Source of the DNA: Streptomyces sp. 15-116A
GTDB taxonomy: Bacteria; Actinomycetota; Actinomycetes; Streptomycetales; Streptomycetaceae
DNA length: 64,000 bases
Assembly (NCBI RefSeq): GCF_025290915.1
Contig: NZ_JAOCQE010000009.1
Location: 1-64,000, forward strand
Reading direction: 5' to 3'
The translations under genes and the position numbers were made by a program. Under the pieces are notes generated by a model that saw only the letters and a program-made list of their open reading frames with translations, did not search any database and was not told the origin of the DNA. Of the stretch, positions 1 through 9,548 are shown piece after piece. The number at the start of each line of letters is the position of its first letter. Positions within the stretch are counted from its first letter, which is position 1.

Positions 1-601
1 CGACGGCGGCGCACTCGGCCTCCGTCCGCCCCCCGGTCCGGGCGCCCTCACCGGCGGCGAGCTCGATCACGACGTCCACGGGGCGCCCGGCGCCGCTCGC
101 CGTCAGCGCGGCGTCCATCAGCTCGACGCCGCGCACGGAGTCGACGTAGCAGACGAAGCGGAAGCCGGGGTCGGCGTCCAGCTGCGCGGAGATCCAGCGC
201 AGGGCGGCGGCGTCGACCAGTTCGTTGGCGAGGAAGACCCGCTGGGTGCCGAAGGCGCGGGCGACCCGGACCTGGTGCGGTACGGCCAGCGTGATGCCCC
301 ACGCGCCGTGCTCGATCTGACGCTGGAAGAGCTGCGGGGCCATGGAGGTCTTGCCGTGCGGGGCGAACGCGAGGCCGTGGCGGGCCGCGTACGTCTCCAT
401 CAGTCGCAGGTTGTGCTCCAGGCGCTCGGCGGACAGGGCGAGCACGGGGGAGGTGAAGCCGCCGGTGAAGAGATTGCGGCGCTGGGCGGCCAGCTCGCCC
501 ACGGTCAGGCCGTCGGCGTCCGGCGGGAGGCCCTTGAAGCGGTGGTCGACGCGTTCCTCGGCGAGTCGGGCGAGGGCGTCGGAGCCGGTGCCGGAGACCA
601 T
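1..601 (-). CDS. PLP-dependent amino acid deaminase / D-threonine aldolase-like (fold III), partial
   Basis: The gene runs off the left edge; about 200 N-terminal residues are present. The start is the ATG at 601. The segment LRLMETYAARHGLAFAPHGK followed by TSM matches the alanine-racemase-type TIM barrel of the D-serine deaminase / D-threonine aldolase family, and the lysine in HGKTS is the expected Schiff-base lysine for pyridoxal phosphate. The family acts in the cytoplasm on hydroxy or D-amino acids. It is divergent from the kinase-IclR-RidA operon and shares its promoter region, which holds an IclR-like palindrome. RidA nearby fits an enzyme that releases reactive enamine/imine intermediates. 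The exact substrate cannot be read from the sequence; D-serine-like substrates are an inference from the permease family nearby. Confidence 0.82.
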   Translation of the reverse strand, partial: MVSGTGSDALARLAEERVDHRFKGLPPDADGLTVGELAAQRRNLFTGGFTSPVLALSAERLEHNLRLMETYAARHGLAFAPHGKTSMAPQLFQRQIEHGAWGITLAVPHQVRVARAFGTQRVFLANELVDAAALRWISAQLDADPGFRFVCYVDSVRGVELMDAALTASGAGRPVDVVIELAAGEGARTGGRTEAECAAV

Positions 602-623
602 GGGGAACCTCCCGATCAGGAGC

Positions 624-640
624 GTTGCATTGCTTGCAAC
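624..640. promoter_or_regulatory. IclR-type operator palindrome
   Basis: The sequence GTTGCA-N5-TGCAAC is a perfect inverted repeat in the divergent promoter region between the deaminase and the kinase genes. Its form (TTGCA/TGCAA with a short spacer) fits operators of IclR-family regulators, and an iclR gene is the second gene of the rightward operon. Binding is inferred. Confidence 0.6.
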
Positions 641-737
641 ACTCATTGCGTATATCGCTCACCGCTGTCTAACATCTCGGCCACGCGGGGTCAACGGACA
701 CCGCGTCCCTCGCAGGCGACCAAGGAGCCCCGCCATC

Positions 738-1808
738 GTGACCGTCACCGGACCCCCTGACGCCCCCGGCGGCGTGGACGTCGTCGCGCTCGGCGAGTCC
801 ATGGTGACGTTCGTGCCCTCCGCGCCGGGCCGCCTCGCCGACGTGCCGTCCTTCGACCGGGGCATCGGCGGCGCGGAATCCAACACCGCGTGCATGCTGG
901 CGGCGGCGGGGCACTCCGTGCGGTGGATCAGCAGGGTGGGCGCGGACGCCTTCGGCGATCACCTGGTCCGGGCGATCGGCGCGTACGGGGTCGACGTGTC
1001 GTCCGTGGACCGCGACCCGGCCCGCCCGACCGGCATCTACTTCCGCACGGCGGGCGACCGCGCGAGCGACGCGCACGAGGTGGCGTACTACCGGGCGGGC
1101 TCGGCGGCGTCGGCGATGACACCGGGGAACGTGGACGTGGACGCCGCACTGGCGGGGCGGATCCTGCACCTGTCGGGCATCACACCGGCGCTGTCGGACG
1201 GCTGCCGTGACCTCGTGCGCGCCCTCACGGCCCCTCGCCCCGCCCGCCCCCTGATCTCCTTCGACGTGAACTACCGGGCGGGCCTGTGGGGGGACAGGGA
1301 CGGTTCCCGGACCCTGCTGGACCTGGCGCGTGCGGCCGACATCGTGTTCGTCGGAGAGGACGAGGCGGAGGAGGCGTGGGGTCTGCGCGGGGCGCGGGCC
1401 GTGCGGGAGGCGCTGCCCGAGCCGGGGCTGCTCGTCGTCAAGCAGGGGCGGGGCGGGGCGGTCGTCCTCGACCGGGACCCGGGGGACTGCGAGGACGCCC
1501 ACGGTACGGCGACCCACGTACCGGCACCCCGGGTCGAGGTCACCGCCGCCGTCGGCGCGGGGGACGCCTTCGCCGCCGGGTTTCTCTCCGCTGCCCTGCG
1601 GGGGCTGCCCGTGCGGGAACGGGTGCGGTACGGGCACCTGTTCGCCGCAGCCGCCCTCACCGACCCCGGCGACCTCGCCCCGCCCCCCGCCGCCGCCCTC
1701 GCCGACCGCCTCGCCGCCCTCGACGACGCCGCGTGGGGGAGACTGCGACTCGGCCCCGGCTGGACGACCGCCATGGAACGGGCCGACGAGGAGGTACGCA
1801 CCCCATGA
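738..1808 (+). CDS. PfkB-family sugar kinase (2-keto-3-deoxygluconate kinase-like)
   Basis: This 356-residue protein starts at GTG 738, placed by an AAGGAG ribosome site about 10 nt upstream; longer in-frame extensions overlap the divergent gene and are rejected. It opens with VVALGESMVTF, the glycine-rich start of ribokinase-fold sugar kinases, has FDVNYR in the middle and the ATP anion-hole/catalytic-base signature AAVGAGDAFAAGF near residues 270-282. The closest functional type by pattern is KdgK, which phosphorylates 2-keto-3-deoxygluconate, but PfkB members are hard to separate. The stop overlaps the iclR start by 4 nt (ATGA), so it is the first gene of a coupled kinase-iclR-ridA operon. 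Confidence 0.85.
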   Translation: MTVTGPPDAPGGVDVVALGESMVTFVPSAPGRLADVPSFDRGIGGAESNTACMLAAAGHSVRWISRVGADAFGDHLVRAIGAYGVDVSSVDRDPARPTGIYFRTAGDRASDAHEVAYYRAGSAASAMTPGNVDVDAALAGRILHLSGITPALSDGCRDLVRALTAPRPARPLISFDVNYRAGLWGDRDGSRTLLDLARAADIVFVGEDEAEEAWGLRGARAVREALPEPGLLVVKQGRGGAVVLDRDPGDCEDAHGTATHVPAPRVEVTAAVGAGDAFAAGFLSAALRGLPVRERVRYGHLFAAAALTDPGDLAPPPAAALADRLAALDDAAWGRLRLGPGWTTAMERADEEVRTP

Positions 1809-2578
1809 GCCAGACCGTAGACCGCGCGCTCAGCATCCTGCCGCTGCTCGCCGAGGGCCCCGCCGACCTCGGCCAGGTCGCCGACCGCCTCGGCGTGCAC
1901 AAGTCCACCGCCCTGCGCCTCCTGCGCACGCTCCACGAACACGGCCTGGTCTACCGCCAGTCCGACCAGCGCTACCGCCTCGGCGCCCGCCTCTTCGCCC
2001 TCGCCCAGGAGGCCATGGAGAACCTGGACGTCCGCGAGATCGCCCACCCCCACCTCGTACGCCTCAACGAGCAGTGCGGCCACACCGTGCACCTCGCCGT
2101 GTACGAGGAGAACGAGGTCCTCTACATCGACAAGGTGGAGAGCCGCTACCCGGTGCGCATGTACTCCCGTATCGGCAAGCCCGTCGCGATCACCGTCGCC
2201 GCCGTCGCCAAACTCCTCCTCGCCGACCTGCCCGAGCACGAGCGCCGCGCCCTCGCGGAGAAGCTCGACTACCCCCTGTACACGGCCCGTTCGACACCGA
2301 ACGCCGACGCCTTCCTCAAGGAGCTGGCCAAGGTGCGCGAACAGGGCTGGGCCACCGATCTCGGCGGCCACGAGGAGTCCATCAACTGCGTCGCCGCCCC
2401 CATCCGCGGCGCGGACGGCCGGGTGGTCGCCGCGATGTCGGTCTCCGCACCGAACGTCGTCGTGACCGCCGACGAACTCCTCACCCTGCTCCCGCTGGTG
2501 CGCCGTACCGCGGACGCGATCAGCGGCGAGTACTCCGGCAGAACGCCCGTGCACCACCCCGACAAGGACACCCCATGA
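1805..2578 (+). CDS. IclR-family transcriptional regulator
   Basis: A 257-residue protein of normal IclR length. Residues 1-60 form the winged helix (VDRALSILPLLAEG, then LGQVADRLGVHKSTALRLLR as recognition helix); the rest is the effector domain with the family-typical VLYIDKVES and GKPVAITVAAVAKLLLA segments and a C-terminal CVAAPIRGADGRVVAAMSVS. It is translationally coupled to both neighbours through 4-nt ATGA overlaps. The likely operator is the GTTGCA-N5-TGCAAC palindrome at 624-640, so it probably controls its own operon and the divergent deaminase. Ligand unknown; a sugar acid or amino acid breakdown product is likely. Confidence 0.93.
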   Translation: MSQTVDRALSILPLLAEGPADLGQVADRLGVHKSTALRLLRTLHEHGLVYRQSDQRYRLGARLFALAQEAMENLDVREIAHPHLVRLNEQCGHTVHLAVYEENEVLYIDKVESRYPVRMYSRIGKPVAITVAAVAKLLLADLPEHERRALAEKLDYPLYTARSTPNADAFLKELAKVREQGWATDLGGHEESINCVAAPIRGADGRVVAAMSVSAPNVVVTADELLTLLPLVRRTADAISGEYSGRTPVHHPDKDTP

Positions 2579-2985
2579 CCGAGAAGATCGCGCTCACCCC
2601 GAAGACCCACACCACCCCGCCGGCGAAGTTCTCGCACGGGGTGAGGAAGGGCAACATCCTCCAGGTCGCCGGTCAGGTCGGTTTCCTCCCGGCTGAGGAG
2701 GGCAAGGCCCCGACGCCGGCCGGTCCCACCCTGCGCGAGCAGACCCTCCAGACCCTCGCCAACGTCAAGGCGATCCTCGAAGAGGGCGGCGCGAGCTGGG
2801 ACGACGTGATGATGATCCGCGTCTACCTGACCGACGTGGACCACTTCGCGGAGATGAACGAGATCTACAACGCGTACTTCGAGGAGCAGGGCCTCACCCA
2901 GCCCCCCGCGGCCCGCACGACCGTCTACGTCGGCCTGCCCGCCGGCCTCCTCATCGAGATCGACGCCCTCGCCGTCCTCGGCTGA
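2575..2985 (+). CDS. RidA-family enamine/imine deaminase
   Basis: A 136-residue RidA/YjgF/UK114 protein of standard length, with the family features ILQVAGQVGF, TLANVKAILEEGG and the C-terminal PPAARTTVYVGLP arginine motif. RidA proteins hydrolyse enamine/imine intermediates such as 2-aminoacrylate, released by PLP dehydratases, protecting other PLP enzymes. The start overlaps the iclR stop (ATGA) and a clear hairpin terminator follows 36 nt after the stop, so this is the last gene of the operon. Its presence beside a PLP deaminase supports an amino acid role for the cluster. Confidence 0.92.
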   Translation: MTEKIALTPKTHTTPPAKFSHGVRKGNILQVAGQVGFLPAEEGKAPTPAGPTLREQTLQTLANVKAILEEGGASWDDVMMIRVYLTDVDHFAEMNEIYNAYFEEQGLTQPPAARTTVYVGLPAGLLIEIDALAVLG

Positions 2986-3021
2986 CCCACCTCCCCCCAC
3001 CCCCTCCCGCACGCCGTCCGG

Positions 3022-3050
3022 CACGGCGCCCGTCACCCCTGGGCGCCGTG
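3022..3050 (+). terminator. Hairpin terminator after ridA
   Basis: A perfect 10-bp stem CACGGCGCCC / GGGCGCCGTG with a 9-nt loop lies between ridA and the permease gene. There is no U-tract, as is usual in streptomycetes. It suggests that the permease has its own promoter in the remaining 60 bp. Confidence 0.65.
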
Positions 3051-3112
3051 TCGCGATCCCCCTGCTCGAAACCTGCTCGAAAGCACCATGCCCTTACGCA
3101 GAGGACCCCCGT

Positions 3113-4603
3113 ATGTCCCACCCATCCCTCCCGCTCGCCGCCTCCGCGCCCGCCGCCGAGACCCCACCCCACACCGGCGGTCTGCTCCTCCTCGTCGACG
3201 GCACCGCCGGTCTGCTGACCGTCGCCGCCATCGGCATAGCCCTGCTGCTCTTCCTCATCATCAAGGTCCGCCTCCAGCCCTTCGTCGCGCTGCTCGGCGT
3301 GTCCATAGCCGTCGGCCTGATGGCGGGCCTGTCGGTCACCGAACTCTTCGGCACCGTGCAGCGGTCCGACGCCGTGTCCACCATCGAGTCCGGCATGGGC
3401 GGCATCCTCGGCCATGTCGCGATCATCATCGGCCTGGGCACCATGCTCGGCGCGATCCTCGAAGTCAGCGGCGGCGCCGAGGTGCTGGCGTCCCGCCTGC
3501 TCGGTCTGTTCGGCGAGAAGCGCGCCCCGCTCGCCATGGGCCTGACCGGCCTGATCTTCGGCATCCCGGTCTTCTTCGACGTCGGCATCTTCGTCCTCGC
3601 GCCGATCGTCTACGCCGCCGCCAAGCGCTCCGGAAAATCGATTCTGCTCTACTGCCTGCCGCTGCTCGCCGGTCTCTCCGTCACCCACGCCTTCCTGCCC
3701 CCGCATCCCGGCCCGGTGGCCGCCGCCGGACTGCTCCGCGTGGACCTCGGCTGGGTCATCCTCATGGGCATCGTCTGCGGCATCCCCGCCGTCGTCGCCG
3801 CGTGGGTCTACTCGGCCTGGATCGGCAAGCGCATCTTCGTCGACGTCCCCCAGGACATGGTCGAGGCCGCGGCGGACGCCAAGCAGGCCGTCGTCGACGA
3901 GCAGCGGGCGTCCGGCGTCGAGCCGCGCGAGACACCGGTGCCGCTCGGCACGGTCCTCGGCATCATCGGTACGCCGCTGGTGCTGATCCTCGCCGCGACC
4001 TTCTCCTCGATCGCGCTGGACCCGTCCACCCTGCGCTCGGTGATCGAGTTCTTCGGCCACCCCTTCGTGGCGCTCACCATCGCCCTGTTCCTCGCCTACT
4101 ACCTGCTCGGCATCCGGCGCGGCTGGTCCCGCAAGTCGCTGGAGACCGTCTCGACGTCCTCGCTGAAGCCGGTCGGCAACATCCTCCTCGTCGTCGGCGC
4201 GGGCGGGGTCTTCGGCGCCGTCCTCAAGGCCAGCGGGGTCGCGCAGGCGCTGTCGGACACCTTCAACGGCGTCGGGCTGCCGGTGATCGTGCTGTCGTAT
4301 CTGATCTCCGTGGTGCTGCGGGTCGCGCAGGGCTCGGCGACGGTGGCGATCGTGACGACGGCGGGCATCGTGGCGCCGCTGCTCGCGGAGGGCGACCACT
4401 CGCAGGCGTTCGTCGCGCTGGTCATCATGGCCATCTCGGCGGGCTCCATCTTCGCCTCGCACGTCAACGACGGAGGCTTCTGGATGGTCGCCAAGTACTT
4501 CGGCATCAGCGAGCGGGACACGCTCAAGACGTGGACCGTGCTGGAGAGTGTGCTGTCGGTGGCGGGGTTCGCGGTCGCCGCCGCGCTGAGCATCTTCGTA
4601 TAA
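3113..4603 (+). CDS. GntP-family permease (gluconate / D-serine type)
   Basis: A 496-residue multi-helix membrane protein with the GntP family features: LLFLIIKVRLQPFVALLGVS near the start, the loop IESGMGGILGHVAIIIGLG, HAFLPPHPGPVAAA and a C-terminal half with RVAQGSATVAIVTTAGI and SHVNDGGFWMVAKYF. The family imports gluconate and related sugar acids by proton symport, and also includes the D-serine permease DsdX. The neighbouring PLP deaminase and RidA make the DsdX-like possibility worth testing, while the KDG-type kinase argues for a sugar acid. It follows the kinase-iclR-ridA operon after a hairpin. Confidence 0.92.
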   Translation: MSHPSLPLAASAPAAETPPHTGGLLLLVDGTAGLLTVAAIGIALLLFLIIKVRLQPFVALLGVSIAVGLMAGLSVTELFGTVQRSDAVSTIESGMGGILGHVAIIIGLGTMLGAILEVSGGAEVLASRLLGLFGEKRAPLAMGLTGLIFGIPVFFDVGIFVLAPIVYAAAKRSGKSILLYCLPLLAGLSVTHAFLPPHPGPVAAAGLLRVDLGWVILMGIVCGIPAVVAAWVYSAWIGKRIFVDVPQDMVEAAADAKQAVVDEQRASGVEPRETPVPLGTVLGIIGTPLVLILAATFSSIALDPSTLRSVIEFFGHPFVALTIALFLAYYLLGIRRGWSRKSLETVSTSSLKPVGNILLVVGAGGVFGAVLKASGVAQALSDTFNGVGLPVIVLSYLISVVLRVAQGSATVAIVTTAGIVAPLLAEGDHSQAFVALVIMAISAGSIFASHVNDGGFWMVAKYFGISERDTLKTWTVLESVLSVAGFAVAAALSIFV

Positions 4604-4657
4604 CGATCATGGGGCTGGCTGTGACCGGCACAGGTTTGTCGACCATACTGCTCCGCT

Positions 4658-5173
4658 GTGGAGCAGCAGCGCATAGGTTCGAGCAGCCAGCCCCTGGAAG
4701 GCGCCGGATTCGACCCGGCCTTCATCCCCGGGCTCACCTCACCCGCGTCCGAACGGGAGGAGGAACCGGAGAAGACGGAGGAGGAGGCCGAGGAGACGCC
4801 CGAGTCGGCGGACGAGGCGGACGCGGCGGACGCGGCGCCTGAGGCGGACGCGGCCACCGAGGACGAGGAACCCGCCCCGGACGGCCCCGTCTTCGAGGCG
4901 TCCGACCGCCGCGCCCGCATCCTCGCCGACCACCGAGGTGTCCAACTCCGCCTGGACGACCAGGAGTGCGAGTTCCGCTGGGACGAGATCGGCGCGGTGG
5001 AGACGGAGACCGCCCGCTTCGGCAAGCGCTACACGGTCACCGTCCACACGCCCGACCGCCGTTGGTACCCGATCGAGATCGAGGCCCCGTCCCGCAGCCG
5101 TTTCGCCGAGTGGGACACCGAGCTCGACAAGGTCCTGGACGCGTACTTCGACGAGGGCGGCACGGACGAGTAG
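4658..5173 (+). CDS. Acidic hypothetical protein with C-terminal PH-like beta domain
   Basis: A 171-residue protein from GTG 4658. No ribosome site precedes it, but a CATACT -10-like hexamer lies about 10 nt upstream, so a leaderless mRNA is likely. Residues 30-80 are a very acidic, low-complexity Glu/Asp/Ala tract. Residues 85-165 (RILADHRGVQLRLDD, FRWDEIGAVE, YTVTVHTPDRRWYPIEIEA) resemble a small beta-rich domain followed by an amphipathic helix. No signal peptide or membrane helix is seen. It converges with the DUF4396 gene. Function unknown. Confidence 0.78.
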   Translation: MEQQRIGSSSQPLEGAGFDPAFIPGLTSPASEREEEPEKTEEEAEETPESADEADAADAAPEADAATEDEEPAPDGPVFEASDRRARILADHRGVQLRLDDQECEFRWDEIGAVETETARFGKRYTVTVHTPDRRWYPIEIEAPSRSRFAEWDTELDKVLDAYFDEGGTDE

Positions 5174-5188
5174 CGGATCGGCCGCCCG

Positions 5189-5644
5189 TCAGTGGTACGC
5201 GTGCACCACCGCGTGCCCCTTGCCGCGGCCGATCATCCACTTGTTGACCGGCGTGGTGATCACGAACGCCACGGCGAAGCCGCCGAGGAGCGCGTACCAG
5301 AAAAGACCCTCGGTCAGGTGGGCCTCCATCGCGCCGGGAGTGAGGGCGATGATGGCGTTGTCGACCAGTTCCATCACGGCGATGGAGACGGTGTCCGCGG
5401 CCAGGGCGATCCTGATGGCGGTCTTCAGGTCCACACCGGCCCGGACGACCGCGAACAGCGTGAACGAGTAGCCGAACAGGAACGCGAGCGTGATCGCGAG
5501 CACCATGGTCGGCACGTTGCCCCACATCAGGGCCGTACCGATGACCATGCCGAGGATCTCGCCGATGGCACAGCCGACCAGGCAGTGCAGCGTCGCCTTC
5601 ACGGCGGTCGGCCAGGAGGCGCCTCCGTGCCGGTGCCCGCTCAC
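5189..5644 (-). CDS. DUF4396-type integral membrane protein
   Basis: A 151-residue membrane protein. The start is GTG 5644, overlapping the copA stop as GTGA; a longer in-frame extension runs antisense-like through copA and is not real. The N-terminus [20 protein letters not shown] holds His and Cys residues, followed by about four hydrophobic segments ([46 protein letters not shown]). Proteins of this type often sit beside copper ATPases. Tight coupling to copA and shared CsoR boxes point to a role in copper handling, but no mechanism can be read from the sequence. Confidence 0.75.
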   Translation of the reverse strand: MSGHRHGGASWPTAVKATLHCLVGCAIGEILGMVIGTALMWGNVPTMVLAITLAFLFGYSFTLFAVVRAGVDLKTAIRIALAADTVSIAVMELVDNAIIALTPGAMEAHLTEGLFWYALLGGFAVAFVITTPVNKWMIGRGKGHAVVHAYH

Positions 5645-7890
5645 CGCGCGGCCTTGAAGCCGCGCAGCCGCAGGCTGTTGCCGACGACGAAGACCGACGA
5701 GAAGGCCATCGCGGCCCCGGCGATCATCGGGTTGAGCAGGCCCGCCGCGGCGAGCGGCAGCGCCGCCACGTTGTAGGCGAAGGCCCAGAACAGGTTCGAC
5801 CTGATCGTGCCGAGCGTCCTGCGCGCCAGCCGGATCGCGTCGGCGGCCACCCGCAGGTCGCCCCGGACGAGGGTGAGGTCGCCGGCCTCGATCGCCGCGT
5901 CCGTCCCGGTGCCCATCGCGAGCCCCAGGTCGGCCTGGGCGAGCGCCGCCGCGTCGTTGACGCCGTCGCCGACCATGGCGACCGAACGCCCCTCGCCCTG
6001 CAGCCGCTTGACGACCTCGACCTTGTCCTCGGGCAGCACCCCGGCGATCACCTCGTCGATGCCGACCTGCGTGGCCACCGCCTCGGCGACGGCCCGGTGG
6101 TCCCCGGTGAGCAGGATCGGCGTCAGGCCCAGCGCCCGCAGCCGTGTGACGGCCTCGGCGCTGGTGTCCTTCACCGCGTCGGCCACCTCCAGCACGGCCC
6201 GCGCCTCGCCGTCCCAGGCGACCGCGATCGCCGTACGGCCCGCCGCCTCGGCCTCCGCCTTGGCCCGCGCCAGACCGGCGGGCAGCGCCATGGCCCACTC
6301 GCCGAGCAGTTCCTCCCGGCCGACGAGCACGGCGTGCCCCTCGACGACGCCCTGCACGCCCAGACCGGGCACATTGGCGAAGTCTTCCAGGGCGGGCAGC
6401 GCGCCGACCCGCTCGGCGGCTCCCGCCGCGACCGCCCGCGCGACCGGGTGCTCGGAGGCGTGCTCCAGGGCGCCCGCTAGCCGCAGCACCTCGCTCTCCT
6501 CGGTGCCGTCGGCGGTGTGCACGGTGAGCAGGGTCATCCGGCCGGTGGTGACGGTGCCGGTCTTGTCGAGGACGATCGTGTCGACGCGGCGGGTGCTCTC
6601 CAGCACCTCGGGGCCCTTGATGAGGATGCCGAGCTGGGCGCCGCGTCCGGTGCCGACCATCAGCGCGGTCGGGGTGGCGAGCCCGAGGGCGCACGGGCAG
6701 GCGATGATCAGGACGGCGACGGCGGCGGTGAACGCGGCCGTCAGCTCCGCCCCGTTGCCGAGCCAGAAGCCCAGGGTGCCCAGCGCGAGGGCGATGACGA
6801 CCGGCACGAACACCCCGGAGATACGGTCCGCGAGCCGCTGGGCCGCCGCCTTGCCGTTCTGCGCGTCCTCCACCAGCCGTGCCATACGGGCGAGTTGCGT
6901 GTCGGCGCCGATCCGCGTGGCCTCGACCACCAGTCGGCCACCGGCGTTCACGGTCGCCCCGGTCACCGCGTCCCCGGCGCCGACCTCGATGGGCACGGAC
7001 TCGCCGGTGAGCAGGGACGCGTCGACGGCGGAGCTGCCCTCGACCACGATGCCGTCGGTGGCGATCTTCTCGCCGGGCCGGACCAGGAAACGGTCGCCGA
7101 CCTTGAGCGCGTCCACCGGTATCCGCTGCTCCCGGCCCTCGCGCAGCACGGTGACGTCCTTGGCGCCCAGCTCCATGAGCGCCCTCAGCGCGGCACCCGC
7201 CCGGCGCTTGGACCGGGCCTCGAAGTAGCGGCCGGCCAGGATGAACGCGGTGACTCCGGCGGCGGCCTCCAGGTAGATGCTGTTCGTGCCGTCCCCGCGC
7301 TCGATGGTCAGCTCGAAGGGGTGGGTCATGCCGGGTGTCCCGGCGGTGCCGAGGAACAGCGCCCACAGCGACCAGCCGAACGCGGCGAGCGTGCCGACCG
7401 AGATCAGCGTGTCCATGGTCGCCGCACCGTGCCGTGCGTTGGTGAACGCGGCCCGGTGGAAGGGCCAGGCGGCGTAGGTGACGACCGGCGCGGCGAGGGT
7501 GAGGGACAGCCACTGCCAGTAGTCGAACTGCAAGGCCGGCACCATCGCCAGCACGATCACCGGCACGGCGAGCACCGCGGCGGTGACCAGCCGCTGCCGT
7601 AGTGGAAGCAGCTCGTCGGCGGCGGTCTCGTCCCGCGGGTCCGCCGCCGCGGTCCGCGCGGGCTCGGGCACGCGCGCCGTGTACCCGGTCGCCTCCACGG
7701 TGGCGATCAGATCCGCCACGCTGGTGTCCGGATCGTGGCTGACCTGTGCTTTCTCGGTGGCGTAGTTGACGGTGGCGGTGACGCCCGCCATCCGGTTGAG
7801 CTTCTTCTCGATCCGGGCGGCGCACGAGGCGCAGGTCATGCCGCCGATCGCGAGCTCGACCCGGGTCCGTTCGGGGACGGTGGTGGCCAT
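5641..7890 (-). CDS. copA: Copper-translocating P1B-type ATPase
   Basis: This 749-residue pump exports Cu(I) across the cytoplasmic membrane. It has one N-terminal heavy-metal-binding domain (GGMTCASC, Cys20 and Cys23), the actuator loop TGES, the transmembrane CPC metal site in IIACPCALG, the phosphorylation motif DKTGT, an HP dipeptide in [10 protein letters not shown], and the hinge [12 protein letters not shown], where many relatives have DAPAL. Length and domain order are normal for the class. Two CsoR-like palindromes lie upstream, so copper induction by loss of a CsoR repressor is expected; no csoR gene is in this window. The DUF4396 gene is coupled downstream. Confidence 0.95.
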   Translation of the reverse strand: MATTVPERTRVELAIGGMTCASCAARIEKKLNRMAGVTATVNYATEKAQVSHDPDTSVADLIATVEATGYTARVPEPARTAAADPRDETAADELLPLRQRLVTAAVLAVPVIVLAMVPALQFDYWQWLSLTLAAPVVTYAAWPFHRAAFTNARHGAATMDTLISVGTLAAFGWSLWALFLGTAGTPGMTHPFELTIERGDGTNSIYLEAAAGVTAFILAGRYFEARSKRRAGAALRALMELGAKDVTVLREGREQRIPVDALKVGDRFLVRPGEKIATDGIVVEGSSAVDASLLTGESVPIEVGAGDAVTGATVNAGGRLVVEATRIGADTQLARMARLVEDAQNGKAAAQRLADRISGVFVPVVIALALGTLGFWLGNGAELTAAFTAAVAVLIIACPCALGLATPTALMVGTGRGAQLGILIKGPEVLESTRRVDTIVLDKTGTVTTGRMTLLTVHTADGTEESEVLRLAGALEHASEHPVARAVAAGAAERVGALPALEDFANVPGLGVQGVVEGHAVLVGREELLGEWAMALPAGLARAKAEAEAAGRTAIAVAWDGEARAVLEVADAVKDTSAEAVTRLRALGLTPILLTGDHRAVAEAVATQVGIDEVIAGVLPEDKVEVVKRLQGEGRSVAMVGDGVNDAAALAQADLGLAMGTGTDAAIEAGDLTLVRGDLRVAADAIRLARRTLGTIRSNLFWAFAYNVAALPLAAAGLLNPMIAGAAMAFSSVFVVGNSLRLRGFKAAR

Positions 7891-7913
7891 CAGTGCTCCC
7901 TCGCTGCCGCAGG

Positions 7914-7930
7914 ATACCCGGCGGGGGTAT
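7914..7930. promoter_or_regulatory. CsoR-like operator, start-proximal
   Basis: ATACCCGGCGGGGGTAT has the ATACCC-N5-GGGTAT arrangement of copper repressor CsoR sites. It starts 24 bp upstream of the copA start and is centred 34 bp from a second, better box. Confidence 0.65.
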
Positions 7931-7947
7931 CTCCGTACCAGGCCTTT

Positions 7948-7964
7948 ATACCCCTAGGGGGTAT
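7948..7964. promoter_or_regulatory. CsoR operator, start-distal
   Basis: ATACCCCTAGGGGGTAT is an almost perfect palindrome matching the actinobacterial CsoR consensus (TACCCC-TA-GGGGTA core). It lies upstream of copA. The paired arrangement suggests two bound CsoR tetramers about three helical turns apart; binding is inferred. Confidence 0.8.
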
Positions 7965-8028
7965 GCAAGGCAAGCGGCGAAGAACGGCAGCGAGGGAGTC
8001 ACGCACGCACAGGAAGCCGCTGCCGGCC

Positions 8029-9366
8029 CTACCGGCAGTACTGCTGCTCCTTGCCGATCGACCGGTACATGCAGTCGGCGTTCTCCAGCAGCTGGAGCAC
8101 GGCGTCCCGGTTGCGCGAGGTCTCCCGCTCGATCACCTCGTCGGGCGGGTAGAAGCCGCCGTTCCAGGAGGACGTCGGATACATCTCGAAGGTGTAGCCG
8201 AAGATCTTGTGGACGCCCCAGAGGTAGTCGTCGATCGACCCGTCCGTGATGTAGAGATCGCTCGACTGCTGGGGTGTATAGCCGTTGCTCGCGGCCATCT
8301 TCTCCCCGACCGTCTTGAACGCGGCGTGATCGTCGGCCGTCATGCCGGTCGTGGTGTCGGAGTAGGTGTAGCCGAACGGCCACAGCACCAGCTCGCTGTA
8401 CGTGTGGAAGTCGATGCCCGCCTTGATCTGCTGTACGCCGCCGACGACCCGGCTGCGCACGAAGTTGGCGACGACCTTGACCTCGGGCGCCGACTCGGGA
8501 GCCGAACCCCGGTAGGTGTCCGAGGACTTGGAGCCCGAGGAGCCGCCGCAGCAGCCCCAGCGGTAGTCCCAGTTGCGGTTCAAATCCGTACCGACGTACG
8601 ACGAACCGGAGTTGGGCTGGCGGTTCTTGCGCCACGAGCGGTAGGAGCCGGTGGCGATGTCATACTCGCCGCCGTCCGGATTGAGGTCCGGGATGATCCA
8701 GATCTCCCGGCTGTTCACCAGGTTGGTGATCCGGGAGTCGCTGCCGTAGCCCGCGCCGAGCTCGCGCAGCAGGTACAGCGCCATCTCGACGGTGAGGTGC
8801 TCACGGGCGTGCTGGTGGTGGGTGAACAGGACCTCCGGCTCGCTCTCGTCCGTGGCCACGTTGTCGCTGATCTTGACGGCGACGATGTCCCGGCCCTGGT
8901 GGGACTTCCCGATGACCCGCTTGCTCATGATGCCCGGGTAGGCGGCGAGCCGCTGGTCGATCTCCGCGTTCATCTCGGCGTAGTTGTGGTACCGGGAGTC
9001 GGCCGAGGGGAAGTCGAACAGCCTCAGCCCGTCGGCGGGGGAGGAGCGGTCGGGGGCCGCGCCGAGCGGCGTGACTTCGTATCCCTGCTGCCGCAGCGCG
9101 CGTATCTGGTCGGCCCGTCCGGAGACGACGACCGTCTCCTCGTCGGCCTCGTCCACGGTGACCCCGGACCGCTGGATCGCCGTACGGGTCACGGGAGTTG
9201 TGTGCTGGTGGATCTCGTACTGCCGGGTGTCGTCGGCCGACGGCGCCGGTGCGGTCGCGCTGTCGGCGCCGGCCTCGGTCGCGGTGAGCGACACGGGTGC
9301 CGCGAGGGCGAGGGCGAGCAGGGTGGCGAGCGCGGCGGAACGTCTGCCGCGAGGGCGAAGTCGCAT
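8029..9366 (-). CDS. Secreted zinc carboxypeptidase, M14 family
   Basis: A 445-residue exported peptidase. Residues 1-32 are a signal peptide (Arg-rich start, then [21 protein letters not shown]). A propeptide-like segment runs to about residue 115, then the M14 fold: zinc ligands in [13 protein letters not shown] (HxxE), substrate-binding NPDGGEYD, the third zinc ligand in [14 protein letters not shown], and the catalytic Glu in YTFEMYP. Family members remove C-terminal residues from extracellular peptides. The gene points away from the Nramp-like gene, and the 182-bp divergent gap probably holds both promoters. The start has an AAGGAG site nearby. Confidence 0.93.
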   Translation of the reverse strand: MRLRPRGRRSAALATLLALALAAPVSLTATEAGADSATAPAPSADDTRQYEIHQHTTPVTRTAIQRSGVTVDEADEETVVVSGRADQIRALRQQGYEVTPLGAAPDRSSPADGLRLFDFPSADSRYHNYAEMNAEIDQRLAAYPGIMSKRVIGKSHQGRDIVAVKISDNVATDESEPEVLFTHHQHAREHLTVEMALYLLRELGAGYGSDSRITNLVNSREIWIIPDLNPDGGEYDIATGSYRSWRKNRQPNSGSSYVGTDLNRNWDYRWGCCGGSSGSKSSDTYRGSAPESAPEVKVVANFVRSRVVGGVQQIKAGIDFHTYSELVLWPFGYTYSDTTTGMTADDHAAFKTVGEKMAASNGYTPQQSSDLYITDGSIDDYLWGVHKIFGYTFEMYPTSSWNGGFYPPDEVIERETSRNRDAVLQLLENADCMYRSIGKEQQYCR

Positions 9367-9548
9367 GAAGTCTCCTTGTGGGAGGTGGGGGTTGTTCAGT
9401 GCGACGTGCGTGGTGCGGTGCGGTCATCGTCGACGGATGACATGATCAGGTCAAGCTGTAAGGCGTGTGCCTCGCGACCAGGTACATGTCGTGAAGATCC
9501 CCGCACGCCCTCTTGTCCCACCGCCCCCCATGGGCTTACTTGACCTCC

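Noticed and set aside
2951..4462. 503-residue antisense ORF over the GntP gene
   Set aside because: Its sequence is Arg/Gly/Asp low complexity and it is the exact shadow of a well-supported permease; GC-rich DNA keeps such frames open.
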